Source: Thermoplasmata archaeon
Lineage (GTDB): Archaea; Thermoplasmatota; E2; DHVEG-1
Direction: 5' to 3'
Assembly (NCBI GenBank): GCA_003649715.1
Contig: QMSS01000004.1
Coordinates: 1-25,793 of the forward strand
Length of the DNA stretch: 25,793 bases
The notes under the pieces were generated by a model that saw only the letters and a program-made list of their open reading frames with translations, did not search any database and had not been told where the DNA came from. This document shows positions 16,099 through 24,537 of this stretch, one piece after another; the stretch's first letter is position 1, and the number at the start of each line of letters is the position of its first letter. A program made the position numbers and the translations under genes.

Positions 16099-18237
16099 AT
16101 GAGTAAAAGGATATTCATCGGTGTTGCATGGCCATATGCAAATGGCTCACTCCATTTGGGACATATTGCTGGATGCTATTTACCAGCAGATATTTTCGCT
16201 AGATACAATAGGATGAAAAACAGAGATGTTTTGATGGTGTCTGGAAGCGATGAACATGGCACTCCTATCACAATCACTGCTGAGAAAGAAAAAACAACTC
16301 CTCAGACCATAGTGGACAGGTATAATAAAGAACATACAGAAAACATGATACAGCTTGGTATCTCATTTGATCTCTTCACACGTACCACAACAGAGAACCA
16401 TAAAAAAATAGTGCAAAAAATCTTTTTGGAACTATACAAAAAGGGATATATCTATGAGAAAGATGTTGATGCATTTTACTGCAGAAAATGCTCCCGTTTT
16501 TTACCAGATAGATACATTGAGGGAACCTGTCCACACTGCTCCTATGACAAAGCACGTGGAGATCAATGCGACTCATGCGGCAAACTATTGGATCCACATG
16601 AGCTAATAAATGTTAGATGTAAAATATGTGGCGAAACACCTACGATCCAAAGAAGCAACCATCTATTTTTTGCACTTAGTAAATTCGAAACGAAACTGCT
16701 AAAATGGATCAAAGGCAAAAAACACTGGAAACCCAGCGTGCTAAAGTTTACATACAACTGGTTGAAAGATGGACTAAAGGACAGAACAATCACTCGAGAC
16801 ATAGAATGGGGTATCGAGGTACCACTAAAAGGTTTTGAAGACAAACGCATCTACGTATGGTTTGATGCAGTAATAGGATATCTATCTGCTAGCATAGAAT
16901 GGGCACAAAAAAAAGGAGAGGCGGATGCATGGGAGAAATGGTGGAAAAACAAAGATGTGCGTCACTACTATTTCTTGGCAAAGGACAACATACCATTCCA
17001 CACACTTATCTGGCCAGCGATACTAATGGGATACGACGAAACATTAAACCTACCATATGATATCCCTGCAAACGAATATCTATGTCTAAAGGGAGAACAG
17101 TTTTCCAAAAGCAGAGGAGTAGCCGTCTGGATACCAGATATCCTCCAAAAATTTGATGCAGATGCAATCAGGTACTACCTATCAATCAACATGCCTGAAA
17201 ACAGAGACACAAACTGGATCTGGTCTGACTTTGTTGCCAAAAACAATGATGAACTAGTAGGAACATATGGAAACTTTGTACACCGTGTTATCACATTTAC
17301 ACAAAAAAACTTTGGATGCATACCACCAAAAGAGGAAAAACTCAGTCAACTAGACAAAGAGGCAATCAAAAAAATAGAGGAAACACAAAAAAAGGTTGAA
17401 GAAGCCATCGAAAAATGCCATTTCAAAAAAGGATTACGAACAGCAATGCAGCTAGCACAATATGGCAACTTCTACTTCGACCAAAACCAACCATGGAAAC
17501 TAATCAAATCAGACAAAAAAAGATGTAAAACTGTTCTACACATATGCATAAAAATAGTTCAAGCACTAGCCATAATCATGACACCATACCTGCCTTTCTC
17601 ATCAAACAAAATATGGAAACTATTAGGACACAAAAAAACTATATATGAATGCAGCTGGGAAGACGCACTCTCAGACATAAAAACAGGAACAACACTAGAA
17701 AAACCTAAGCCATTGTTTAAAAAACTAATACTAGAAGACTTTATGACCGAAACAGACCCATTCTCAAAACTTGACCTACGAGTAGCTAAAATCATTGACG
17801 TAAAAGAACACCCACAGGCAGACAAACTATACATACTAAACGTAGACCTAGGACCTCTTGGAAAAAGAACACTAGTTGCAGGAATAAAAACATACTACAC
17901 CAAAGAAGAAATCAAAGGAAAAAACATCGTAATAGTAGCAAATCTTAAAGCAGCCAAAATTAGAGGAGTTGAATCAAAAGGAATGCTACTAGCAGCAGAA
18001 GACAAAAATGGAAACATTTCACTTCTACATCCACAAAACTCAGAACCTGGCTCTGAAATATATGTTGAAGGAATACCAAGAGAACCAGCTACCACTCTAG
18101 AGCTCGATGACTTCAAAAAGATTGTAATGAAGGTCAATGAAAAACAGGAAGTAACATACAATGAAAAAACACTGAGAAGCAAAAAAGGACCTATTGTAAC
18201 TGATAGAAGGATAATGGTGGGAGCAAAGATTTTATAG
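16099..18237 (+). CDS. metG: methionyl-tRNA synthetase with C-terminal tRNA-binding domain
   Basis: MetRS charges initiator and elongator tRNA-Met. The 712-residue protein has the class I signature HLGH (19-22), a connective zinc region with paired Cys-x2-Cys knuckles starting at C128 and running through CPHC, CDSC and CKIC, and the KMSKS equivalent FSKSR (335-339). An anticodon-binding helical domain follows. Residues from about 548 to 660 form a Trbp111/EMAP-like OB domain (DPFSKLDLRVAKI, GIKTYYTKEE, RGVESKGMLLAA), which some archaea encode separately. An unusual tail of about 50 residues continues after it. The 3' half has a notably A/C-rich coding strand. purC follows 48 bases later. Confidence 0.97.
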   Translation: MSKRIFIGVAWPYANGSLHLGHIAGCYLPADIFARYNRMKNRDVLMVSGSDEHGTPITITAEKEKTTPQTIVDRYNKEHTENMIQLGISFDLFTRTTTENHKKIVQKIFLELYKKGYIYEKDVDAFYCRKCSRFLPDRYIEGTCPHCSYDKARGDQCDSCGKLLDPHELINVRCKICGETPTIQRSNHLFFALSKFETKLLKWIKGKKHWKPSVLKFTYNWLKDGLKDRTITRDIEWGIEVPLKGFEDKRIYVWFDAVIGYLSASIEWAQKKGEADAWEKWWKNKDVRHYYFLAKDNIPFHTLIWPAILMGYDETLNLPYDIPANEYLCLKGEQFSKSRGVAVWIPDILQKFDADAIRYYLSINMPENRDTNWIWSDFVAKNNDELVGTYGNFVHRVITFTQKNFGCIPPKEEKLSQLDKEAIKKIEETQKKVEEAIEKCHFKKGLRTAMQLAQYGNFYFDQNQPWKLIKSDKKRCKTVLHICIKIVQALAIIMTPYLPFSSNKIWKLLGHKKTIYECSWEDALSDIKTGTTLEKPKPLFKKLILEDFMTETDPFSKLDLRVAKIIDVKEHPQADKLYILNVDLGPLGKRTLVAGIKTYYTKEEIKGKNIVIVANLKAAKIRGVESKGMLLAAEDKNGNISLLHPQNSEPGSEIYVEGIPREPATTLELDDFKKIVMKVNEKQEVTYNEKTLRSKKGPIVTDRRIMVGAKIL

Positions 18238-18285
18238 AGAAGTAGGGATATCCAAAGAAAAAAACAGTTTTTATGAGGGAAAAAC

Positions 18286-19188
18286 TTGTTGCTTTCAAAC
18301 AATGTTGTCACACACACAGATCTCCCATTTAAAATATTTAAAAAAGGCAAGGTACGAGATGTATATGAGATAAACAGCAACCAACTCTTACTAATCGCAA
18401 CAGATAGAATATCTGCCTTTGACCATGTGCTCCCTGATCCAATCCCAGGTAAGGGAATTTGTCTAACACAGCTATCAAAATTTTGGTTCCAATACACAGA
18501 AAATATTGTGCCAAACCATCTAATCACCGCAGAGGTGGATAACTATCCAAGAGAAATAAAGAAGCATAGTAATATTGTTGCCTATCGCAGTATGCTGGTA
18601 AAAAAAACACATGCCATACCAATAGAATGCGTGGTACGTGGATACATCTCTGGATCAGCATGGAGGTCATACAAAAAAAATGGAACTGTATGCGGTATCA
18701 AATTACCTGATGGTATGAAAGAGTCAGAAAGGCTTGATGACCCTATTTTTACTCCATCTACCAAAGCTGAAAAGGGACATGATATCAACATTTCCTTTGA
18801 TGAAATGAAAAAACTTGTCGGCAGAGACACAGCAGAGCAACTAAAAGAAATTTCACTAAAAATATATGAAATTGCCTCAGAGTATACATTGAAAAGAGGA
18901 ATTATTATTGCAGATACAAAGTTTGAGTTCGGATGGACAGACGATGGGATTGTGCTGATAGATGAGCTTTTAACTCCGGATTCATCGCGTTTCTGGCCTG
19001 CAGACTGTTACGAACCAGGTAGATCACAACCAAGTTTTGATAAACAGTTTGTAAGAGACTATCTAGAGGACATAGCCTGGGATAAAAACTCTGCGCCACC
19101 TAGGCTGCCTAATGAGATTATAAAGGAGACACAGAGGAAATATCAGGAAGCATATGAGAGGATAACTGGAGAAAAAATGTTTTTTTAA
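18286..19188 (+). CDS. purC: phosphoribosylaminoimidazole-succinocarboxamide synthase
   Basis: PurC (SAICAR synthetase) joins aspartate to CAIR in purine synthesis, using ATP. Visible motifs: GKVRDVYE near the N-terminus, TDRISAFDHVLPDPIPGKG, VRGYISGSAW, DPIFTPSTKAEKGHD and LIDELLTPDSSRFW. At 300 residues it is the longer, yeast-like form, not the short bacterial one of about 240. The start is TTG18286: GAGGG at 18275-18279 lies 6 bases upstream, and the nearby ATG18273 is out of frame. It may be co-transcribed with metG. Confidence 0.95.
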   Translation: MLLSNNVVTHTDLPFKIFKKGKVRDVYEINSNQLLLIATDRISAFDHVLPDPIPGKGICLTQLSKFWFQYTENIVPNHLITAEVDNYPREIKKHSNIVAYRSMLVKKTHAIPIECVVRGYISGSAWRSYKKNGTVCGIKLPDGMKESERLDDPIFTPSTKAEKGHDINISFDEMKKLVGRDTAEQLKEISLKIYEIASEYTLKRGIIIADTKFEFGWTDDGIVLIDELLTPDSSRFWPADCYEPGRSQPSFDKQFVRDYLEDIAWDKNSAPPRLPNEIIKETQRKYQEAYERITGEKMFF

Positions 19189-19273
19189 CAAAATATTGAC
19201 AAAAAATGGAAGATCTCTAGAGCAGTTGATTGCGAATCCTCTCAACAACGTTGAATTTACTATAAAGGTTAGT

Positions 19274-20101
19274 TTATCCATTTAGAACAGGTGAACGCCA
19301 ATCGAGACCAGGTGTTCTAACTCCTATCTTCGGTATCAATGGAGATCTTCTTTTATGCTGACTTTTTATTCTCATACTACGTATACGTTCAACATCTGAT
19401 TTTTTGATGCCTAGGATATCTGCTATCTCCTCATTTTCTAATTTCTGTTCCAGTCCGCAGAGAATTTTATCTAATGTTTTGTACTCTATCCCTATCTCAC
19501 CTTCATCGGTTTGCCCCTTCCACAGACCTGCTGTCGGAGGTTTCGAAATGATTTCTTCTGGTATATTGAGATATTTTGCTACCATGCATACCTGTGTTTT
19601 GTAGAGATCACCTATTGGCTGTATATCAACACCGCCATCTCCATATTTTGTAAAGTATCCAATAAGCATTTCTGATTTATTCGATGTGCCACATACCAGG
19701 CTTTTTGTCATATTTGCATACTCAAAAAGCATTAGCATACGGGCCCGTGCCTTTATATTGGCCAATGTTAGTCTATCTGGTTTTTTGGGACATAACATAC
19801 GTATTTTGTTTACTACCGAAGTTATATTGATCTCCTTACATTGCAGGTCAAATTTTTTGACAATCATGTTTTTATGTTTGATATCATTTTCAGGAGTAGT
19901 GTCGTCTGGCATGAAAAGACAATAAGTATTTTTTTTTCCTAATGCTTTTTTGCATAGAACTGCCACGACTGTGGAGTCTACACCACCGGATAGTCCAACT
20001 ACAACGCCTCTACAGCCAGCATTGTGTACATAGGTTTTTATGAAATCTCTGATGATTGTTGTTACCTCTTCAGGGTTTATTGACAGATTTATGATACTCA
20101 T
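19274..20101 (-). CDS. nadE: NH3-dependent NAD+ synthetase
   Basis: NadE amidates nicotinate adenine dinucleotide to NAD+. The 275-residue protein has the PP-loop SGGVDSTVV (from residue 38), an ARARMLMLFEYAN helix, CGTSNKSEMLIGYFTKYGDGG and the C-terminal HKRRSPLIPKIG. There is no N-terminal glutaminase domain, so ammonia is the nitrogen source unless a separate amidase supplies it. It converges on purC. ATG20101 has no Shine-Dalgarno sequence but has a TATA box at the distance expected for a leaderless mRNA. Confidence 0.95.
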   Translation of the reverse strand: MSIINLSINPEEVTTIIRDFIKTYVHNAGCRGVVVGLSGGVDSTVVAVLCKKALGKKNTYCLFMPDDTTPENDIKHKNMIVKKFDLQCKEINITSVVNKIRMLCPKKPDRLTLANIKARARMLMLFEYANMTKSLVCGTSNKSEMLIGYFTKYGDGGVDIQPIGDLYKTQVCMVAKYLNIPEEIISKPPTAGLWKGQTDEGEIGIEYKTLDKILCGLEQKLENEEIADILGIKKSDVERIRSMRIKSQHKRRSPLIPKIGVRTPGLDWRSPVLNG

Positions 20102-20126
20102 TTGGGTAGAAAATGTAAAAGGTGTT

Positions 20127-20136
20127 ACTTAAAAAC
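20127..20136 (-). promoter_or_regulatory. TATA box of nadE
   Basis: On the minus strand GTTTTTAAGT lies about 30 bases before ATG20101, so transcription should start within about five bases of the start codon. A 12-bp direct repeat lies further upstream. Confidence 0.5.
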
Positions 20137-20161
20137 TATGTTGAAAAAGAACTGGTTGAAA

Positions 20162-20193
20162 TAGTAGTGGTTTGAAGTGATTAGTAGTGGTTT
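20162..20193. repeat. 12-bp direct repeat, two copies
   Basis: TAGTAGTGGTTT occurs at 20162-20173 and 20182-20193, with starts 20 bases apart, close to two helical turns. It lies between the end of the MCM-like gene and the nadE promoter, so it could be a tandem regulator site for nadE. Confidence 0.5.
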
Positions 20194-20197
20194 TTGT

Positions 20198-21529
20198 TTA
20201 GCTCCATGTTTCTATTGACTCTTTGAGTAGTTTTTCTGCCATGGATACAACATGATTGTCTACATGGGAGAACGTGGATCGCGCTATGGCCATTGGTATT
20301 CTCCTTATATAGTCTGCCATTCTCAGGTCTCTTCTAAGATTTGTTGCATAGTACTGCTCTACAATCTCATCTATCTCTCGGACATATTTTTCTACAGTTT
20401 CTTCAGATGCTGTTATTTTTGGCTCATATGTTCTTGCTAGTTTGACCCATTGATCATAGTGTTCATGTTTATCTTTTGCATCTCCTTTTCCATAAAATTT
20501 TCTTTTAAAGAGATCTATTCGTTCTTCTCGGTCTATGTCTTGTACCTTTACGATTAGTGCACAGCGACTCATAAGCAGGGGTGAGAGACCGATGTCCTCT
20601 AGTGGTTTGTCTCCAAAGATCTTTGATTTTGGGTTTGCAAATGCTATCATTATGAATCTGCTTTCGATGTTTTGGTGAATCTTTGCGGAGTGGACACTGC
20701 ATTTTCCATTTGATAGTAGCTCATAGCAGTATTCAACATCTTCCTCAGGTATCTTGTCGAACTCGTCGACTACAACCAGTTTTTTGTTAGAATGGGGTAA
20801 TGCTCCAAGATCTCCTGTTCCAAGATTACATACCAGACCTGAACGTGTAGTGTTTGCCCCAATGAATGTTATGTCTGTGAATACTTCTCCGATTATCTCT
20901 TTCGCCATGGTTTTGCTGCTACCCGGTTCTCCTATTATGAGTGAATGAACAGGCTCATCGAATGTTGAAAACATGCTTGCCGCTATTACTTTTTTCATCA
21001 CGTCATTTCCTTTTATCTCAGCGAAAACATTTTTCCAGAAACCATTGAAACCTCGTTTTTTAGCGAATTCCACTAGTTCTTTTTCCGGCAGAAAAATCCC
21101 CTGTTTTTCTCTTTCTTCTTTCTTTTTTGCTTCGATCATTTCTCTTAGTATCTCTGCCTTGTTTAAAACCTTGTCAAAACCTTTGGATTTTCTGTGTAAT
21201 ATCAAAACATTGTCTTTTGTTTCTAGGGATGCATTGCCCCATCCCACAGCGTATACCTCTAGCGTGTTCAGAACAGATTTGATAACAGCTCTATCTGTTC
21301 TTCTAACAGTTATCTCAACCTTGTTCTCATCTACGATGTTGATATCCAAGATATTTTTGTTGGCCAGTATGTTACGTGCTCTTTGTATAAGCATGTTGCC
21401 TTTGCTGCTCCCCATCCCAAGTGATGTAGCGGTCATCAATGCTATCTGCTCTAGCCTGGTTATTCCCATGTTTTCTAGTTTTTTTCTATCAGATGGCATG
21501 ACACCGAGTAGACTGAGATCATCCTCCAT
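20198..21529 (-). CDS. helix-hairpin-helix plus MCM-like AAA+ ATPase
   Basis: This 443-residue protein couples a RadA-like N-terminal helix-hairpin-helix region (SLLGVMPSDRKKLENMGI and on, about 5-60) to an AAA+ module of MCM type. Walker A is GEPGSSKT (200-207), Walker B is LVVVDEFDKI with the MCM-like DEFDK (255-259), sensor-1-like IAFANP follows, and SPLLMSRCALIV carries the arginine finger (about R322). The OB-fold and zinc N-terminus of replicative MCM are missing, so it is unlikely to be the main helicase. The start is ATG21529, preceded by GGGGAG; an upstream TTG21550 lies within that site. The function is unknown; a DNA-processing or remodelling role is inferred. Confidence 0.8.
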   Translation of the reverse strand: MEDDLSLLGVMPSDRKKLENMGITRLEQIALMTATSLGMGSSKGNMLIQRARNILANKNILDINIVDENKVEITVRRTDRAVIKSVLNTLEVYAVGWGNASLETKDNVLILHRKSKGFDKVLNKAEILREMIEAKKKEEREKQGIFLPEKELVEFAKKRGFNGFWKNVFAEIKGNDVMKKVIAASMFSTFDEPVHSLIIGEPGSSKTMAKEIIGEVFTDITFIGANTTRSGLVCNLGTGDLGALPHSNKKLVVVDEFDKIPEEDVEYCYELLSNGKCSVHSAKIHQNIESRFIMIAFANPKSKIFGDKPLEDIGLSPLLMSRCALIVKVQDIDREERIDLFKRKFYGKGDAKDKHEHYDQWVKLARTYEPKITASEETVEKYVREIDEIVEQYYATNLRRDLRMADYIRRIPMAIARSTFSHVDNHVVSMAEKLLKESIETWS

Positions 21530-21567
21530 ATTCTTCTTGTTCTCCCCCAAGTTTTTTTCCTGTTTAT

Positions 21568-21577
21568 CTTTTTATAC
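21568..21577 (-). promoter_or_regulatory. TATA box of the MCM-like gene
   Basis: GTATAAAAAG on the minus strand lies about 43 bases before ATG21529. The predicted leader of about 18 bases contains the GGGGAG ribosome-binding site, supporting the shorter start. Confidence 0.5.
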
Positions 21578-21703
21578 AATTAAAACCTTTAGGTTCCCCA
21601 CTGTTTTTTTCTTCCATCCAAAGGATTCTGTGTTATGAAGTAAAAAAACAAGTTTTTTGGATGTTTTTAAGTTCCGAGTTGGGTATGAAAAAGATCGTTT
21701 TTT

Positions 21704-24028
21704 TTATGGTTTTTCCCAGTAATGCGGATCGTTGGTTGGTGGTTTTTCCCCTTTTCTGTATTTTCCTCTCCATATGTTTAGACCTTTTTGTTCATCTTCT
21801 TCTATCTTTTTTTGCAGCATCTTTAGCATCCTTGGATCGTTTATCCCAAGTTTTTTCATTTTCTGAGGAGTGGGAATACCATTAGGTGTCCATCCTCTTC
21901 TGTAGTATACAGCGTCAGTGAGTTTTTCATATTGATCTCTCCTATAGTTGTATAGAATTCTGATTTTCTTTTCCACACTCATTTTTTCTACTTCTTTTTT
22001 GTTGTATCCAAGTTTTTCAACCAGTTGTTTGTCGTATCGTTCTTTTCTAGACAGGTATTCCATTTTTGTTAGGGGGCCAATTGCTCGGTAGGGTATCCAG
22101 TCGTCTTTTCGTCTTCCTCTTCCCATCCACACATTCATGGCGCGTTGCCAGTTGTAACATCGTTCACTTTGGAGTATAAGCTCTTTTTTGTCTACATTCC
22201 ATCCTGTTACTGCATTGAATATATCCACATAGTTTTGTACATGCTCTGGTACCTTTGCGGGTTCATCGGTTTTTGCATTGTCAGCTGGTTCTATGTCATT
22301 CCATGGTAGTTTACATAGACCATTTAGTCCAAACCATGTACGCCACATTGGGAAGTAATGGAGTGCCTCTGCTTTGTCCTCAAATGTTGGTATGGCATTG
22401 TTTACCATGTCCATAAATATGAGCCAGGCCTCATCATGCTGTGGGCCTTTTAATGTGAGCCCGTATCCACCCTGCATGGCCAGTGATTCTTTGGTTACAT
22501 ATTCTGAGAACTCCAGGCCTTTGCTTTCCATGCCTGCATCCTCTATCAACTGTTTGTCTCCCCACTTGTTTTTTATCAACCAGTCTTTGACTCTTCGTAC
22601 TCCTTTGGATGCAATTTGTATGAATCTGCCTTTGTCTCCCCGTGCTATTCGATGTAGAAGTTCGAGGGCAGCCTCCGCGTTGCCGAAGCATAGTTCGAGT
22701 CCATCGCAACGTTCCTTGTTTAGGATACCATATTCATACATCTCCATGTAGAATGCAATGGATGTGCCTGTTGATATGGTGTCTAGACCGTAGGTGTCGC
22801 AGTAAAAGTTGAACTCAAGAATCCATTTAGGATCAAATATGCCCATGTTTGCTCCGCAGGCTATGGTCTCATATTCTGGTCCATCAACTGTTACCCTCTC
22901 ACCCTTGTATGGACCTGTTATTACAGTAAAGGCATCAACAGTTTTAGAACATGAGAGTGTACATCCATGCCAGCAGCCATCAGGTATGATTTTTGTAAAA
23001 AGTTTGTAAAACTCTGTTGAATAAATTCTAGATGCTTTCTGTGAGCTTCCAAAACGATAGTTTTCAACTGGTAATAAATCATATGCATCCATTATCTCAG
23101 TTAGATGGCCTGTCCCAACAGCGCGCATGTTACATTGATATCTATCTAAATCTCGTATCTCCCTATGCATCTTTGTTCCAATCTCAGCTAGTTTTTCTGG
23201 ATCTGCAGGGTTGTTAGATAGGCCATCAAAATGGTCTATCTTTGCAACAACTGCCTTGATTTTTTTGTCTCTGAAAACAGTTCCTAGTCCACCTCGTCCA
23301 GCTTGTTTCATACGAGCAACCTTTCTACGTATATCCCAAAAAGAAAAATTAAGACAGCCCCACCAGCTATGCTCAGCTCCACGCCCAGCTGAAACAACAG
23401 ACACCTTTTGTCTCGACAGCTCATTGTCCTCACTTGCATACATCCTTGTTAGCTGCTCGGCCAATAGATGTGAATTGGTCTCCTCAAAAGGTGCGGTCTC
23501 AATCGTAACCCTACAGTTTTCACCATCTATAACAATGATAACATCTTCCTTGGCCTTACCTTGTATCTCTAAAGCATCAAAACCAGCAAATTTCAGATAT
23601 GGACCAAAAAAACCACCTACATTGCTGTCACAAATAATGTCTGTTGCAGGAGAAACAGTGAGACATAGAGACTTACCACTACCGGGATACTGTGTTATAC
23701 CGCAAAGTGGCCCAGTTGTAATAACCAACTCATTCTCCTCACTGTTCCATCTTGTTGTAGGTCTGATAGAATCCCATAGAAGCTTCAGTCCAAAGCCACG
23801 TCCACCAGTAAATATTTTTTTCATTTCATCAGAAACCTTCTTTTCCCGGATCTCATTGCTACTAAGATTTATATACAACGTCCGATTAGCATAACCACGC
23901 CACACTTGCCCTCTTTTGTAGTCATACTGTGCTAAAACTCTATGAGCTGACAGCATCCTTCTAAGATCCCATCTATGCTTAGTATTCGCAGTCTTATACT
24001 CCTCTACAGGTATCTGTCCCTCAACCAT
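21704..24028 (-). CDS. aldehyde:ferredoxin oxidoreductase-family tungsten/molybdenum enzyme, extended
   Basis: AOR-family enzymes oxidise aldehydes, or act on other carbonyl substrates, with a tungsten or molybdenum bis-pterin and one [4Fe-4S] cluster. Family blocks: TGGRGFGLKLLW (74-85), GPLCG, AGRGGLGTVFRDKKIKAV (243-260), DGPEYET (382-388), GLDTISTG and the terminal GWTPNGIPTP. Cluster cysteines are C352, C356, C360 and C572 (GLCKLPW). The first three are spaced C-x3-C-x3-C, not the C-x2-C-x3-C of Pyrococcus AOR. The 774 residues exceed the usual 600-650, because of about 45 extra at the N-terminus, about 50 at the C-terminus, and insertions. It starts 7 bases after the ferredoxin gene, so it is co-transcribed. 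The substrate is unknown. Confidence 0.9.
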   Translation of the reverse strand: MVEGQIPVEEYKTANTKHRWDLRRMLSAHRVLAQYDYKRGQVWRGYANRTLYINLSSNEIREKKVSDEMKKIFTGGRGFGLKLLWDSIRPTTRWNSEENELVITTGPLCGITQYPGSGKSLCLTVSPATDIICDSNVGGFFGPYLKFAGFDALEIQGKAKEDVIIVIDGENCRVTIETAPFEETNSHLLAEQLTRMYASEDNELSRQKVSVVSAGRGAEHSWWGCLNFSFWDIRRKVARMKQAGRGGLGTVFRDKKIKAVVAKIDHFDGLSNNPADPEKLAEIGTKMHREIRDLDRYQCNMRAVGTGHLTEIMDAYDLLPVENYRFGSSQKASRIYSTEFYKLFTKIIPDGCWHGCTLSCSKTVDAFTVITGPYKGERVTVDGPEYETIACGANMGIFDPKWILEFNFYCDTYGLDTISTGTSIAFYMEMYEYGILNKERCDGLELCFGNAEAALELLHRIARGDKGRFIQIASKGVRRVKDWLIKNKWGDKQLIEDAGMESKGLEFSEYVTKESLAMQGGYGLTLKGPQHDEAWLIFMDMVNNAIPTFEDKAEALHYFPMWRTWFGLNGLCKLPWNDIEPADNAKTDEPAKVPEHVQNYVDIFNAVTGWNVDKKELILQSERCYNWQRAMNVWMGRGRRKDDWIPYRAIGPLTKMEYLSRKERYDKQLVEKLGYNKKEVEKMSVEKKIRILYNYRRDQYEKLTDAVYYRRGWTPNGIPTPQKMKKLGINDPRMLKMLQKKIEEDEQKGLNIWRGKYRKGEKPPTNDPHYWEKP

Positions 24029-24035
24029 ATCTCTT

Positions 24036-24488
24036 CTAGACCCCCAACTTGTGATAAACCACTTCCTTCACATCCTCTACCTCTACCTCTACAAGCTCAA
24101 GTGCATCCTCCGGGCATGCTCTTACACAGGAACCACATGAAATACATTTAAAAGGCTCAATTCTGATACTAGACCGTCTCATACCACCTATAGGACAAAA
24201 ACCCACGCAGGCCTGACAGCCTATACAAACCTTCCTATCAAGCCATACAACACCATTCTCACGGCGATATATAGCCCCCACTGGGCACATATCAATACAG
24301 AGACCACATTGGTCACAAACGTTCATCCTATAAGACCCATCATTCTCCTTTATGATACGGATAGCGGACTTATCCCCACCCTCTCGTGTTCTAAAATGAA
24401 CCATCGAGCAGGCTCTTTCACATTCCAGACAACCCGTGCATTTTTCTCCATAAAACCTCAATATCCTAACAGTTTTAGGTTTAGCCAT
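24036..24488 (-). CDS. four-cluster [4Fe-4S] ferredoxin, AOR electron-transfer subunit
   Basis: The 150-residue protein has sixteen-cysteine binding capacity for four clusters: CTGCLECERAC, CDQCGLCIDMCP, CIGCQACVGFCP and CISCGSCVRACP, as in HycB/DMSO-reductase B-type electron carriers. ATG24488 is preferred, since GGGAGG lies about 13 bases upstream and the protein then begins with MAKPKTVRIL. A GTG at 24545 would add 19 residues and overlap the upstream gene. It is sandwiched between the membrane-protein gene and the AOR gene and is the probable immediate electron acceptor of the AOR. There is no twin-arginine signal, so it is cytoplasmic. Confidence 0.9.
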   Translation of the reverse strand: MAKPKTVRILRFYGEKCTGCLECERACSMVHFRTREGGDKSAIRIIKENDGSYRMNVCDQCGLCIDMCPVGAIYRRENGVVWLDRKVCIGCQACVGFCPIGGMRRSSIRIEPFKCISCGSCVRACPEDALELVEVEVEDVKEVVYHKLGV

Positions 24489-24537
24489 TTCCAGACCGCT
24501 GCCTCCCAAATGTTTTTTTGCCCCACAATAGGTTGGT

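Noticed and set aside
15833..16102. GTG-started 89-codon frame overlapping metG by four bases
   Set aside because: Composition is that of T-rich non-coding DNA, many scattered cysteines and aromatic residues, no domain, and it spans the hairpin, palindrome and metG promoter.
17895..18527. Frame antisense across the metG-purC junction
   Set aside because: It spans two genes with clear family motifs on the other strand.
20973..21638. Long frame antisense to the MCM-like gene
   Set aside because: It is a shadow of a well-supported gene; its translation has no recognisable domain.
23211..23894. 227-residue frame antisense to the AOR gene
   Set aside because: Opposite strand of conserved AOR blocks; low-complexity translation with no start site or promoter.
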